Assembly: GCA_005502805.1 (NCBI GenBank)
Contig: SCMY01000004.1
Coordinates: 310,001 to 374,000, forward strand
From: Rhizobiales bacterium 2SD
GTDB taxonomy: Bacteria > Pseudomonadota > Alphaproteobacteria > Rhizobiales > Beijerinckiaceae
Length of the DNA stretch: 64,000 bases
Direction: 5' to 3'
Under the pieces are notes generated by a model that made no database searches, was not told where the DNA came from, and saw only the letters and a list, made by a program, of their open reading frames with translations. This document shows, one piece after another, positions 35,569 through 45,227 of the stretch. The position numbers and the translations under genes were made by a program. Position 1 is the stretch's first letter. Each line of letters opens with the position of its first letter.

Positions 35569-37158
35569 TCAATGCTCCAGCGCCAGTTCGATCAGGCGCG
35601 ATATCGCGATCTCCTCGAGAAAGCGCAGGTCGTGGCTGACGACGAGCAGGGCTCCGTCGTAGGCGCGCAAGCCCGCCTCGATGATCTCGATCGATTCGAT
35701 ATCGAGATGGTTGGTCGGCTCGTCGAGGATCAGCAGGCTCGGTGGATTGTTCCCGCCCAGCACGCAGGCCAGGCCCGCCCGCATGAGTTCGCCGCCGCTC
35801 AGCGTCGCGACCTCCTGCAACGCGGCAACGGCCCGGAACTTGAAGCGGGCAAGCGCGGCCCGGCAGGCGTTCTCGTCGCTGCCGGGATTGAGCCGCCGGA
35901 AATTGTCCCTGATCGAACCCGACGGATCGAGGATGCCGACGTTCTGGTCGAGCAAGGCCCATTCGACACCGAGCCGGACCTCGCCTGACAATGGCGGGAG
36001 CTCGCCCGTCAGCAGCCGAAGCAGCGTCGACTTGCCCGAGCCGTTCGGACCAGTCACCGCGACACGCTCGGGCCCGGTCATCTCAAAGGACAGACCCCGG
36101 ATGATCGGGCGGCCGGGCGCATGGCCGCCATGCAGGCCCGCGACCCGCAGCACCATCTTCCCGGCTACAAGCCCGGACGCGGGAACGGCGACCGAAAGCG
36201 GCTGGAGAATCTCGACACGGCTGCGCGCCGCGGTGAGCGTGGCCTGCGCCTGCCCCTGTTGCCGCTGAGCCAGAAGCGCGGCCTTGCCGCCACTGTTCTC
36301 GCTGCGGTTCTTCATCATCCCCATCAGGATGCGCGGCATGTCACGTTTGGCGCGCTTGCGCCTGCCCGCCCCGTCCCTGCGAGCCTGGCGCTCAGCCGCA
36401 GCCTGGCTGCTGCGCGCCACGTCGGCGAGACGCTGCTCGGCCGCCGCCAGATCATGCCGCGCGGCAGCCAGGTCTAGCGCTCTTTGCTCCCGGTACTGAG
36501 ACCAGTTGCCGCCATATCGGGTAGCGCCGAGCGGGCTGAGCTCGACGATGGCGTCCATGGTTTCGAGCAGCTCGCGGTCATGGCTGATCACGATCGCCCC
36601 CGTGCGCCAGTCCGAGAGCATGTCGATCACGGCATCGCGGCCGTCGCGGTCCAGATTATTGGTCGGCTCGTCGAGGAGCAGGAAATCGGGCTCGGCGAAG
36701 AGCAGCGCGGCGAGGCACACCCGGGTGCGCTGCCCGCCTGACAGCGAGGCGAGAGGCGTCGTCGCCGGCGCGTCCAGCCGGAAGCGAGCGAGAGCCGCGG
36801 CAAGACGTGCCTCCAGGGTCCAGTCCGCTTCGGCGATTTCGGCGGCTGTTGCATCCCCGCGCTCGGCCCGGCCCAGCACGGCGAGGGCCGGAGCGACGCC
36901 AAACAGATCAGCTACGGTCCCAGCGCAGGTCTGCACTGACGACTGGGCGAGGACCGCCAGCTTGCCGCTCGTGGTGATGCTGCCGGAAGCGGGCGGCATT
37001 TCGCCCGAGATCAGCCTGAAAAGCGTGGTCTTGCCGACACCATTGCGGCCGACGAGACCGACGCGCTCAAGCCCGAAAGATAGATCGATATCGGAGAAAA
37101 GCCGACGCCCGTCAGGCGTGGACCAGCTCAGTTTGGATAGGGTGATCGAAGCAGGCAT
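35569..37158 (-). CDS. ABC-F family ATPase (two ABC domains, no membrane segment)
   Basis: 529 residues from the ATG at 37158. Two full ABC domains: the first with Walker A GRNGVGKTTL, signature LSGGQRTRVCLA and Walker B FLLLDEPTNNLD; the second with GPNGSGKSTLL, LSGGELMRAGLA and LLILDEPTNHLD. They are joined by a strongly basic linker (RRDGAGRRKRAKRD) as in translation-associated ABC-F proteins. No transmembrane helix is seen, so it acts in the cytoplasm, probably at the ribosomal E site. Whether it is housekeeping or confers antibiotic protection cannot be told. Confidence 0.92.
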   Translation of the reverse strand: MPASITLSKLSWSTPDGRRLFSDIDLSFGLERVGLVGRNGVGKTTLFRLISGEMPPASGSITTSGKLAVLAQSSVQTCAGTVADLFGVAPALAVLGRAERGDATAAEIAEADWTLEARLAAALARFRLDAPATTPLASLSGGQRTRVCLAALLFAEPDFLLLDEPTNNLDRDGRDAVIDMLSDWRTGAIVISHDRELLETMDAIVELSPLGATRYGGNWSQYREQRALDLAAARHDLAAAEQRLADVARSSQAAAERQARRDGAGRRKRAKRDMPRILMGMMKNRSENSGGKAALLAQRQQGQAQATLTAARSRVEILQPLSVAVPASGLVAGKMVLRVAGLHGGHAPGRPIIRGLSFEMTGPERVAVTGPNGSGKSTLLRLLTGELPPLSGEVRLGVEWALLDQNVGILDPSGSIRDNFRRLNPGSDENACRAALARFKFRAVAALQEVATLSGGELMRAGLACVLGGNNPPSLLILDEPTNHLDIESIEIIEAGLRAYDGALLVVSHDLRFLEEIAISRLIELALEH

Positions 37159-37311
37159 GGATACGGAAATCCCCGGCGGCAAGGCGAAGCGGCGTTGCGG
37201 TCGGGTGGAGATCCATGTCTGCATTCATCCTGTCTGGCGTGGAGGTGCTCGGTTACGCGAGGGATATGGCATATTCAAGTCGGGGCCTTGGGCAACGCCG
37301 GGGCGCCCCGG

Positions 37312-38358
37312 TCAGGCCGTCAGCACCACCGAGCTGAAGACACGAAGCAGGTCGGCGTCGAGCTTCGCACCCATGCCGACCAGCACGGCGTAGGCCTCTT
37401 CGGGCTCCATCGGCGCCTTGTACGAGCGCCGCTCGATCAGCGCGGCATAGATGTCGCAGATCGTGATCATCCGCACGAGGTCCGATATGTCGTCCGCCTG
37501 CAGCCCGCGCGGATAGCCCGACCCGTCGAGGTATTCGTGATGACTGCGCGCCGCCTCGACAACCTCGTGGGGAAAGGCGCCCTGCCGTAGCAGCATCTCA
37601 TAGCCGATCTGCGGATGTTCGCGCACGATCGCGAACTCCTCCGCCGTCAGCTTGCCGCGCTTGTGCAGGATCGCGAGCGGCACGCGCGCCTTGCCGATGT
37701 CGTGCAGCACCGCGGCGCTGGTGACGAGCTTGCGCGCCTTTTCCGGAAAACCGAGCGCGCGAGCAAAGGCGGCGGCAAGGCCCGCGACCAGCAGGCAGTG
37801 CTGATAGGTGGCGTCGTCATGATTCCAGACCATGTCGAGCCAGGCGCCGAGATCGCGATCATCGGCGGCGCGGTTGATCGCCTCGACACTGCCTTCGATC
37901 GCCGCCACCGGCAGAGGCCGGCCTTCGGTAGCGGCCGAGAGCAGATCGGCCATTGCAGCGGATGCAGCGACGAAGCGCTGCTGGATCGGAGCCTGCCCCT
38001 CCGGATTGAGGATGCGGCCGATCTCGTCGAGCAGGCTTTTGGCCGAAAGATCCGCCGGCAGGACTGCGCTCGCCCCGATCGCGTTGGCCTGGATTTTCAG
38101 GCGCGGAGAGTGATCGCGCAGCAGGCAGAGATAAGGCGTTCCCTTGCGCCTGACCTTGGCCAGCCGATCGCGGACTGCTTCGACCGCGATGCGGCTGGAC
38201 AGATCGACATCGCTGATGAGCAGCCGGTACGGCGCCACGCCGCCGTCCAGCGGGCGGCGCAGGTCGACGACGTCGCAAGGCCCCCACATCGACAGCAGCC
38301 GCTCGAGCTTCTCGCTCTGCTCCAGGCGGTCGGTAATCAGCAGCACGGCAATCGGCAT
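37312..38358 (-). CDS. HD-GYP domain protein with receiver-like N-terminus (probable c-di-GMP phosphodiesterase)
   Basis: 348 residues from the ATG at 38358. The N-terminal 120 residues look like a degenerate receiver domain (AVLLITDRLEQSEKLERLLS, LLISDVDLSS). The C-terminal HD-GYP domain (about 170-345) retains VLHDIGKARVP, REHPQIGYEML, and the diagnostic HHEYLDGSGYP. These residues support cyclic-di-GMP hydrolysis. A GC-rich palindrome CCGGGGCGCCCCGG at 37298-37311 abuts the stop. Signal input unknown. Confidence 0.9.
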   Translation of the reverse strand: MPIAVLLITDRLEQSEKLERLLSMWGPCDVVDLRRPLDGGVAPYRLLISDVDLSSRIAVEAVRDRLAKVRRKGTPYLCLLRDHSPRLKIQANAIGASAVLPADLSAKSLLDEIGRILNPEGQAPIQQRFVAASAAMADLLSAATEGRPLPVAAIEGSVEAINRAADDRDLGAWLDMVWNHDDATYQHCLLVAGLAAAFARALGFPEKARKLVTSAAVLHDIGKARVPLAILHKRGKLTAEEFAIVREHPQIGYEMLLRQGAFPHEVVEAARSHHEYLDGSGYPRGLQADDISDLVRMITICDIYAALIERRSYKAPMEPEEAYAVLVGMGAKLDADLLRVFSSVVLTA

Positions 38359-38453
38359 GTCCTCATAACGAGGACACCCTAGCCGCGGGTCCATTGAGGC
38401 GCGGTGAAATCGATTCCTTCAAATTCGCCGTTTCGGTTCAGGAGCGGCAAGGC

Positions 38454-39131
38454 TCACGAATTCTGAGCTTGCCTGCGCATCGCGCTCGCCTCGGCATATT
38501 GCAGGAGCCGGTCGAGATCCTCGCGAGCGATGTCGAAGGATTCACCCATCTGCGCCAACGCCTCGTCGATATCCGGAGCGCTAAAAACGGCCGCTGGCGC
38601 CGCTTGCGGCACGACATGACCCACCGGCGGCGGCCGATGCGGATAGGTGCGCCGCGTCAGCGCATGGAATGCCACGCCGAGGGCGACCAGCGAAAGCGAG
38701 CAGATGCCGATCGGAACGAAGGGAAACATGAAGCCCCATTTCATGACCGCCGGCCCGCCGAGCACCGCGGTGAGAGCCACCGCCCCGCCTGGCGGGTGCA
38801 ATGAGCGCGTCAGCGACATGACGGCGATGGCGAGCGCGACAGCGAGCGCCGCCGCGATGGTCAGATCCGGTATCGCCCAACCGACGGCAAGCCCGACCAG
38901 GGCGGAGATTACATTGCCGCCGATCACCGGCCAGGGCTGCGCCAGCGGGCTCGCCGGCACGACGAAGACCAGCACGGCCGAAGCGCCGATCGGCGCTACA
39001 ACCAGCGGCGAATGGGTGGGGAAAACGAAGCCTGCCGCGGCCGTGAGCGCGATCGCGGCGAAGACGCCGGCGCAGGCGATAGCACGCTCGGCCAGCGTCG
39101 CGCCGGCGAGAATCGGATGGAACAGCTTCAC
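38454..39131 (-). CDS. HPP family membrane protein
   Basis: 225 residues with four or five transmembrane helices. The family name motif is visible in LTRSLHPPGGAVALTAVLGG, and the first half has FVFPTHSPLVVAPIGASAVL and PLAQPWPVIGGN, both typical. HPP proteins have been linked to nitrite transport in chloroplasts and cyanobacteria; bacterial roles are uncertain. Many HPP proteins carry C-terminal CBS domains; this one ends in a short soluble helix (DIDEALAQMGESFDIAREDL) instead. The start is a GTG at 39131 with a GGAG about 10 bases upstream. Confidence 0.87.
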   Translation of the reverse strand: MKLFHPILAGATLAERAIACAGVFAAIALTAAAGFVFPTHSPLVVAPIGASAVLVFVVPASPLAQPWPVIGGNVISALVGLAVGWAIPDLTIAAALAVALAIAVMSLTRSLHPPGGAVALTAVLGGPAVMKWGFMFPFVPIGICSLSLVALGVAFHALTRRTYPHRPPPVGHVVPQAAPAAVFSAPDIDEALAQMGESFDIAREDLDRLLQYAEASAMRRQAQNS

Positions 39132-39248
39132 GGCCGGCTCTCCGAAGCCCGTCCCGCCGGCCAGCAGCCGGGCCCAACGTGCCCCAATATTAGTCTCGCG
39201 CTGCCTCTATCATGCGCATTACGCACAATTCAACGGCAAAATAGTATA

Positions 39249-39268
39249 TTCACATCACTACATGTGAA
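39249..39268. promoter_or_regulatory. TTCACA-N8-TGTGAA dyad upstream of the HPP gene
   Basis: A perfect 6-bp inverted repeat (39249-39254 and 39263-39268) sits in an AT-rich stretch 118 bp upstream of the HPP start and 77 bp beyond the cold-shock gene's end. It looks like a regulator site, possibly of the Crp/Fnr type in reversed half-site order. The rest of the gap has no gene. Confidence 0.35.
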
Positions 39269-39300
39269 ATATGCAAATCATTCTCCGCACCACCCTCAAG

Positions 39301-39330
39301 ACAACAAAAAGGCGCCCGAAGGCGCCTTTC
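39301..39330 (-). terminator. Rho-independent terminator of the cold-shock gene
   Basis: Read on the minus strand: AAGGCGCC, TTCG tetraloop, GGCGCCTT, then TTTGTTGT. The stem (39309-39316 with 39321-39328) is perfect and capped by the very stable UUCG loop, followed by a T-rich tract. It ends transcription of the gene stopping at 39346. Confidence 0.9.
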
Positions 39331-39345
39331 CGGAGGGAGTTCTTC

Positions 39346-39957
39346 TTAGTGCGAACTGGGCGGCCCGCCCTGCTCCAGCCGGATCTCGGCCGCCATCAGC
39401 CCCTTCGGCCCCGGTCCGTAGCGTACCAGCACAGCCTGCCCCGGGATCAGCTCGACGATGCCGTAGCGGCGCAGCGTCTCCATATGGACGAAGATATCGG
39501 GCGCGCCCTCGCCGGCCGAGACGAAACCGAAACCGCGCAGGCGGTTGAACCACTTCACCACCATGCGCTCGAGCCCGCTCGTCGGGGTGACCGCCGCATT
39601 GGTGCGCGCCATCGGCATCTCGGCCGGATGACGCGCCGCGGAAGTATCGATCGAAAGCACCCGGACAGCCTGGCGGCCGCGTGCCTTCGCAACCGCCTCG
39701 AGCACGATGCGTGCACCTTCGGCAATGGCGTGGAAGCCGTCGCGCTTCAGGGTGGTGACATGGACCAGGACATCGCTGCCGCCATCCTGTGGCACGACGA
39801 AGCCGTAACCCTTGCTCACATCGAACCATTTGACGTGGCCGGTGATCTCGACCACCTGCTCGGCAATCGTCTCAGGCCCGTCCAGTCGCACGATCCGGTT
39901 GAGCGATTGCAGCGGGCCGACCGGTGGCCTGCCTCCGTCGCCGTATTCGTCGGACAT
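39346..39957 (-). CDS. Tandem cold-shock domain protein
   Basis: 203 residues from the ATG at 39957, which has a GGAG upstream. Two cold-shock (OB-fold) domains: the first at about 35-95 (VKWFDVSKGYGFVVPQDG, VLVHVTTL) and the second at about 130-195 (VVKWFNRLRGFGFVSAGEG, IFVHMETL). RNP1 and RNP2 nucleic-acid-binding motifs are intact in both. Double-CSD proteins of about 200 residues are common in Rhizobiales and act as RNA chaperones or regulators. A strong terminator follows at 39301-39330. Confidence 0.92.
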   Translation of the reverse strand: MSDEYGDGGRPPVGPLQSLNRIVRLDGPETIAEQVVEITGHVKWFDVSKGYGFVVPQDGGSDVLVHVTTLKRDGFHAIAEGARIVLEAVAKARGRQAVRVLSIDTSAARHPAEMPMARTNAAVTPTSGLERMVVKWFNRLRGFGFVSAGEGAPDIFVHMETLRRYGIVELIPGQAVLVRYGPGPKGLMAAEIRLEQGGPPSSH

Positions 39958-40160
39958 GTCCCGCTCATCTCCGCCGCGAAACGTGATTCGTGACGTCACG
40001 ATAGCACCCGGGCGGAGTCGGGAAACAGCCGCATCCGGCTCATCCACATCATCAGCATGCATAAAACGCGTTAAGGCCGATGAAAGCTGATCCTTGTCGC
40101 TCCAGCGCATCAGGTCGATGATCGACCCAAGAGTCGCAAGGCAAGAGTCGGAGAGCAGCC

Positions 40161-41279
40161 ATGCGCATCGCCCGTATCGAGCCCTTCATCCTCCATATTC
40201 CGGTCACCGGCGGCTCGATCGCCGACTCGACCCATCGGATCAGCCATTGGGGCGTGGTCGGCACCAGGATCGTCAGCGAGGACGGGCTGACCGGCTACGG
40301 CTTCACCGGCACCCATGCCGATCTTGCTTCCGACCGCTTGATCACCGCCTGCATCCGTGACTGCTACGCGCCGCTGCTGGTCGGCGAGGATGCGTCCGAG
40401 CATTCGCGCCTCTGGCTCAAGCTCGCCCGCCACCCAGCCCTGCAATGGGTCGGCCGCGCCGGCATCACCCAGCTGGCGCTCGCCGCCGTCGACGTCGCGC
40501 TCTGGGATCTCAAGGCGAAAAAGGCCGGCTTGCCGCTCTGGCACCTGCTCGGCGGCGCCAGCAAGGGCAAGCTCGAAGCCTACAACACCGATATCGGCTG
40601 GCTCTCGATCCCCAAGGACGAGCTGGTCGAGGGCGCGCGCATGGCGGTCGAGCGCGACGGCTTCCACCGCATCAAGCTCAAGGTCGGCCATGCCGATCCG
40701 ATGACCGATATCGGCCGGCTCGAGGCCGTGCGCCGCGCCGTCGGCGACCACGTCACCATCGCAGTCGATGGCAACGGCAAATGGGACCTGCCGACCTGCA
40801 AGCGCTTCTGCGCCCGCGCCGAGGGGCTCGACCTGTTCTGGTTCGAGGAGCCGCTTTGGTACGACGATATCGGCTCGCATGCCGAGCTCGCCCGCTCGAC
40901 GTCCATTCCTGTCGCGCTCGGCGAGCAGCTCTATACGCTCGATGCCTTCCGCGCCTTCGTCCAGGCCGGCGCGATCCACTATGTCCAGCCCGACGTCACC
41001 CGCCTCGGGGGCATCACCGAATACATCCAGGTGGCGGAGCTGGCGCTCGCCCATCGCCTGCCGGTCGCACCCCATGCCGGCGAGATGAGCCAGGTCCACG
41101 TCCACCTCGCCTACTGGCATCCGGCGACGCCAGTGCTCGAATACATCCCCTGGATCAAGGACGCCTTCGCCGAACCGGCCAACGTCGCCGATGGCTGCTT
41201 CCTGCGTCCGCAGCAACCCGGCGCCGGGACCACGCCGACGAAGGACGCCTTCGCCCGCTTTTCCAAACCGTTGGCCTGA
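40161..41279 (+). CDS. Mandelate racemase / muconate lactonizing enzyme family protein (probable acid-sugar dehydratase)
   Basis: 372 residues, enolase superfamily. Metal ligands and general bases are visible: KxK in [11 protein letters not shown] (about 172-176), the first Asp in VDGNGKWD, Glu in [10 protein letters not shown] and Glu in ALGEQLYTL, then the Asp-His dyad candidates in QPDVTRLGG and APHAGEMSQ. This arrangement suits the mandelate-racemase subgroup, most of which dehydrate sugar acids. The LysE-family gene starts 11 bp downstream, so they are co-transcribed. Substrate unknown. Confidence 0.87.
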   Translation: MRIARIEPFILHIPVTGGSIADSTHRISHWGVVGTRIVSEDGLTGYGFTGTHADLASDRLITACIRDCYAPLLVGEDASEHSRLWLKLARHPALQWVGRAGITQLALAAVDVALWDLKAKKAGLPLWHLLGGASKGKLEAYNTDIGWLSIPKDELVEGARMAVERDGFHRIKLKVGHADPMTDIGRLEAVRRAVGDHVTIAVDGNGKWDLPTCKRFCARAEGLDLFWFEEPLWYDDIGSHAELARSTSIPVALGEQLYTLDAFRAFVQAGAIHYVQPDVTRLGGITEYIQVAELALAHRLPVAPHAGEMSQVHVHLAYWHPATPVLEYIPWIKDAFAEPANVADGCFLRPQQPGAGTTPTKDAFARFSKPLA

Positions 41280-41290
41280 AGGACACCGCC

Positions 41291-41923
41291 ATGCTCGACG
41301 TCACGACGCTCGCTCTGTTCACTGCCGCCTGCGCCGTGCTGACCGCGACGCCCGGCCCCGACATGCTGCTGATCGCCTCGCGCAGCATGAGCCAGGGCCG
41401 CGCCGCCGGTTTCACCACCTATGCCGGTATCGCCACCGGCAGCTATCTCCAGGCGCTAGCCGCCGCCTACGGCCTGTCGCAGCTCTTCCTGCTCGTGCCC
41501 GCCGCCTATGACGCGCTGCGCTGGGCCGGCGCCGCCTATCTCGCCTGGCTCGCCTGGAAGACCCTGCGCTCGCCCGCGACCTTGTTCGCGCCGACGGCGG
41601 ATGCCGCGCGGTTCCCGCTGCGCCAGATCTTCCTGCAGGGCCTTCTGACCAATCTGCTCAATCCGAAGATGGCGCTGTTCATGCTGGCGCTGCTGCCGCA
41701 ATTCCTGAAGCCCGAGGCCGGCTCGCTCCTGCTTCAGGTCGTGGTGCTGGCCTCGATCCTCAACGTCATGGGATTGATCGCCAACGGCGTCGTCATCATG
41801 ACGGCGAGCCGCCTCGGCCGCGCCATCGCCAGCCGGCCGCATCTGGCGCTCTGGCCGCAGCGCATTCTCGGCGCCGTCTTCGGCGGGCTGGCGCTGCGTC
41901 TCGCCTTCGCCTCGCGCGACTGA
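41291..41923 (+). CDS. LysE family translocator (amino acid exporter-like)
   Basis: 210 residues with six hydrophobic helices. The LysE/RhtB signature is at the N-terminus (AVLTATPGPDMLLIASRSMSQGRAAG, contained within residues 12-37), followed by YAGIATGSYLQALAAAYGLS and QGLLTNLLNPKMALFMLALLPQF, which is a second hallmark. It exports amino acids or related metabolites. It follows the enolase-superfamily gene by 11 bp. Its stop directly abuts the stop of the convergent sirtuin gene (41924). Confidence 0.9.
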   Translation: MLDVTTLALFTAACAVLTATPGPDMLLIASRSMSQGRAAGFTTYAGIATGSYLQALAAAYGLSQLFLLVPAAYDALRWAGAAYLAWLAWKTLRSPATLFAPTADAARFPLRQIFLQGLLTNLLNPKMALFMLALLPQFLKPEAGSLLLQVVVLASILNVMGLIANGVVIMTASRLGRAIASRPHLALWPQRILGAVFGGLALRLAFASRD

Positions 41924-42679
41924 TCAGTTCGCCAATCGCGCCAAAACCGGGCCGATCTCGCTGCGCACGACGAGATCGGCGATCGGGTCGAGATCGGTCG
42001 GCTCGCGATTGAGGATGACCAGCTTGGCGCCGTTGCGCTTGGCGATCACGGGGAAGGTCGCGGCGGGGAAGACGACGAGCGAGGAGCCCGCGACCAGATA
42101 GAGATCGGCCGACATCGTCAGCTCATGCGCCCGCAGCATCGGCTGCTGCGGCATCTGCTGGCCAAAGGAGATCGTCGCCGTCTTCACGATCCCGGCGCAC
42201 ATCGTGCAGGCGGCCGGCTCGCCGCTGGCCTCGAACGCGACGCGGATCGCTGCCAGCTCATGCCGCCAGCCGCAGGTCAGGCAGGTGGCATAAGTGCCGT
42301 TGCCATGCAGCTCGATCACGCCGTCCTCGGCGATGCCCGAAGCCTGGTGCAGGCCGTCGATGTTCTGGGTGATCACCCCGGGCGAGCGCCCTTCCGCCAC
42401 CAAAGTCGCCAGCGCCCGGTGGCCCCGATTGGGTCTGGCATCGCGATAATGGTCGTCCATCGCGAATTTGCGCCGCCAGGCCTCGATCCGCGCCTCGCGG
42501 CTGGCGAGGAAGGCCTCGAACGGGATCGGCTTGTTCTGCATCCAGGGCGAGCCCGGCGAGCGGAAATCCGGCACGCCCGATTCGGTCGAGATACCCGCCC
42601 CGGTGAACGGCACGATCACCCGGGCGCGGTCGAGCATGGCGTGCAGTTCCTCGATCGCGTCCTGTGTCTCGTCGTCCAT
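41924..42679 (-). CDS. NAD-dependent protein deacylase, sirtuin (CobB-type)
   Basis: 251 residues. The NAD-binding motifs GAGISTESGVPDFRSPGS and TQNIDGLHQASG, the catalytic His in IELHGNGTYATC and the two zinc CxxC pairs (CLTC and CTMC) are all present, then VAGSSLVVFPAATF. This is a canonical catalytically complete sirtuin that removes acyl groups from lysines, distinct from the SIR2-like defence-type protein at 55707. It converges with the LysE gene end to end, and lies 110 bp from the divergent aminotransferase gene. Confidence 0.93.
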   Translation of the reverse strand: MDDETQDAIEELHAMLDRARVIVPFTGAGISTESGVPDFRSPGSPWMQNKPIPFEAFLASREARIEAWRRKFAMDDHYRDARPNRGHRALATLVAEGRSPGVITQNIDGLHQASGIAEDGVIELHGNGTYATCLTCGWRHELAAIRVAFEASGEPAACTMCAGIVKTATISFGQQMPQQPMLRAHELTMSADLYLVAGSSLVVFPAATFPVIAKRNGAKLVILNREPTDLDPIADLVVRSEIGPVLARLAN

Positions 42680-42789
42680 TCAATCAGCCTCGCCTTGTTC
42701 CGGTTCGAATATGGGGCTTGGCCGTCTTGCGCTCCAGCCCTGCCGGCGAGGCCGTTGACGCCGAAAGAAACGCGCCGCAAAGCTCAACC

Positions 42790-43974
42790 ATGCCTCCATC
42801 CTCCTCCGCTCCGCTCAATCCCGATCTCATCGACACCGCCACCCCGCCGATCCCCGAGGCCAAGGCCTGGGCCCGCGGCTATGCCGGCGGCGTCGGCCCG
42901 CTGATCGACCTGTCGCAGGCCGTGCCGGGCTCACCGCCGCCTGAAGCCCTGCTCGAACGTCTCGCCGAGGCGGCAGCCACGCCCGAAAGCACGCGCTATG
43001 GGCCGATCACCGGCGACGACATCCTGCGCGAGGCCTATGCCGCCGAGAGCAGCGCCTTCTATGGCGGCACGATCCGCCCGCAGGAGATCGCGATCACCGC
43101 CGGCTGCAACCAGGCCTATGTCACCGTGATGATGGCGCTGGCCCGCGCCGGCGACAATGTACTGCTGCCGACGCCCTGGTACTTCAACCACGAGATGACG
43201 CTGAACATGCTCGGCGTCGAGCCACGCCCGCTGCCTTGCGATCCGCAGGCCGGCTTCGTGCCGGATGCTACGACGGCCGAGGCGCTGATCGACGAGCGCA
43301 CCCGCGCCATCGTGCTGGTGACGCCGAATAACCCGACCGGCGCGGTCTATCCGCCGGCCACCATCGCCGCCTTCGCCGAACTCTGCCGCAAGCGGAAGAT
43401 CTGGCTGGTGCTCGACGAGACCTATCGCGACTTCCTGCCCGAGGGCGTCGATCGCCCGCATGAGCTCTTCGCCGCAAGCGACTGGCAGGATTCGCTGATC
43501 GGTCTCTACAGCTTCTCCAAAGCCTATGCCGTGCCCGGCTGGCGCCTCGGTGCGATCACCGCCGGCGAAGCGGCGCTGGCCCAGATCGGCAAGGTGCTCG
43601 ACTGCGTCCAGATCAGCCCGGTCCGTGCCGGCCAGAGCGCCGTCGCCTGGGGCATCGACGGCATCCGCGCCTGGCGACAGGCCAACCGCGCCGAGATGAA
43701 CTCCCGCGCCGCACTGTTCCGCCAGGCGATCGCGCCGCTGAACGGCTGGACCGTGCTCGCCGCCGGCGCCTATTTCGCCTATGTCGCCCACCCCTTCGAG
43801 GGCGTGCCGGCGGCCGAGGTCGTGCGCCGGCTGGTGCAGGAGCGCGGCGTGCTGGCCCTGCCCGGCCCTTATTTCGGCCCCGGCCAGGAGCAGCATTTGC
43901 GCATCGCCATCGCCAATGTCGCGGCCGAGCGCATCGCGGCGCTCGGCGAGCGGCTGAAGGGCTTCTCGCTCTAG
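42790..43974 (+). CDS. Class I/II PLP-dependent aminotransferase
   Basis: 394 residues from the ATG at 42790; upstream in-frame sequence overlaps the sirtuin promoter region. Fold type I motifs: ITAGCNQAYVTVMMAL for the PLP phosphate, VLVTPNNPTGAVYP, VLDETYRDFLPEG with the Asp that pairs with the pyridine nitrogen, and the Schiff-base Lys in YSFSKAYAVPGWRLG, followed by the carboxylate-binding Arg near LRIAIANV. Similar to aspartate/aromatic-type aminotransferases; substrate open. It converges with the binding-protein gene 4 bp away. Confidence 0.9.
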   Translation: MPPSSSAPLNPDLIDTATPPIPEAKAWARGYAGGVGPLIDLSQAVPGSPPPEALLERLAEAAATPESTRYGPITGDDILREAYAAESSAFYGGTIRPQEIAITAGCNQAYVTVMMALARAGDNVLLPTPWYFNHEMTLNMLGVEPRPLPCDPQAGFVPDATTAEALIDERTRAIVLVTPNNPTGAVYPPATIAAFAELCRKRKIWLVLDETYRDFLPEGVDRPHELFAASDWQDSLIGLYSFSKAYAVPGWRLGAITAGEAALAQIGKVLDCVQISPVRAGQSAVAWGIDGIRAWRQANRAEMNSRAALFRQAIAPLNGWTVLAAGAYFAYVAHPFEGVPAAEVVRRLVQERGVLALPGPYFGPGQEQHLRIAIANVAAERIAALGERLKGFSL

Positions 43975-43978
43975 CGCC

Positions 43979-45184
43979 TCACCCCTTCGCCGCCGGGCAT
44001 TTGCTCTCCGACAGCGGCCAGACCGTTTCCTCCGGCGCGATCTTGCGCACGATCTCGAAATAGTCCCACGGCCCCTTCGAATCCGCCGGCTTCTTGACGC
44101 GGGCGAGATACATCTCGCGCAACACCCGGCCATCGGCGCGGATCTTCGCGTCCTTGGTGAAGGCGTCGTTGATCGGCATGGCGCGCATCGCGGCCGCGAC
44201 CTTGTCGGGGTCGTCGGTACCGGCCTGCTTGATCGCCTTGAGATAGTGCAGCACCGAGCCGTAGACGCCGGCATGCAGCATGGACGGCATCATCCCGGCC
44301 TTGTCCATGAACTGCTTCGACCAGACGCGCGAGGGCTCGTCGAGGTCCCAATAGGAGGCGGTAGTCAGGTAGGTGCCCTGCGTCGCCTTGAGGCCGAGGC
44401 TGTGCACGTCCTGCAGGAAGAAGATCAGCGCCGCGAGGTTCTGCCCCTGCTCGGCCAGCCCGAACTCGCCGGCCTGCTTGATCGCATTGACCGTGTCGTT
44501 GCCAGCATTGGCGATGCCGATCACCTTGGCGCCGGAGGATTGCGCCCGCAGCAGAAAGGAGGAGAAATCGGCATTGTTCAGCGGGTGGCGCACAGCGCCG
44601 ACGACCTTGCCGCCATTGGCCTCGACCACATCGGTCGCATCCTTCTGCAGCTGGTGGCCGAAGGCGTAGTCGGAGGCCAGCATGAACCAGGAGGTGCCGC
44701 CGGCCTTGACCACGGCCGAGGCGGTGCCGCGGGCGACGCCATAGGTGTCGTAGGTCCAGTGGAAGCCATAGGGCGAGCACTGCTCGTTGGTCAGCGCCGT
44801 GGTGCCGGCGCCCGAATACATCACGATCCGCTTCTTCTCGCGGGCGAGCGATTGCAGCGCCAGCGCCACCGCTGAATTCGGCACATCGACGACGGCATCG
44901 ACCTTGTCGATATCGAACCATTGCCGGGCGATCGAGGTGCCGAGATCGGCCTTGTGTTGATGGTCGGCCGCGACGATCTGGATCGGCTTGCCGAGCACGG
45001 TGGCGCCGAACTCCTTCACCGCGAGCTCGGCTGCGATCACCGAGCCCTTGCCGCCGATATCGGCCGTGACGCCGGCCATGTCGGTGAGCACGCCGATCTT
45101 GACGACATCGTCGCTGACCTGGGCCAGCGCCGGCAGGCTGGCGAGCGCCATCAGGGCGCCGCCTGCGAGAAGCGACCGCATCAT
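43979..45184 (-). CDS. ABC transporter substrate-binding protein (branched-chain amino acid/amide type)
   Basis: 401 residues with a Sec signal peptide (MMRSLLAGGALMALASLPALAQ). The body is a type I periplasmic-binding fold (Peripla_BP_6): VKIGVLTDMAGVTADIGGKG, VDAVVDVPNSAVALALQSLA, and WFMLASDYAFGHQLQKDATD. No permease or ATPase is nearby, so partners are elsewhere. It starts 43 bp after the alpha/beta hydrolase stop, so the two are likely one transcript under the adjacent MarR-type regulator; it may bind an ester or aromatic acid that the hydrolase processes (inference). Confidence 0.9.
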   Translation of the reverse strand: MMRSLLAGGALMALASLPALAQVSDDVVKIGVLTDMAGVTADIGGKGSVIAAELAVKEFGATVLGKPIQIVAADHQHKADLGTSIARQWFDIDKVDAVVDVPNSAVALALQSLAREKKRIVMYSGAGTTALTNEQCSPYGFHWTYDTYGVARGTASAVVKAGGTSWFMLASDYAFGHQLQKDATDVVEANGGKVVGAVRHPLNNADFSSFLLRAQSSGAKVIGIANAGNDTVNAIKQAGEFGLAEQGQNLAALIFFLQDVHSLGLKATQGTYLTTASYWDLDEPSRVWSKQFMDKAGMMPSMLHAGVYGSVLHYLKAIKQAGTDDPDKVAAAMRAMPINDAFTKDAKIRADGRVLREMYLARVKKPADSKGPWDYFEIVRKIAPEETVWPLSESKCPAAKG

Positions 45185-45227
45185 TCTTCCTCCCGAGCTG
45201 TCGTCCGGCCTTACCGCCGGTTCGATC

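Noticed and set aside
37298-37311. GC-rich palindrome at the end of the HD-GYP gene as terminator
   Set aside because: Perfect 14-bp palindrome but no loop and no T-run, so termination is not supported.
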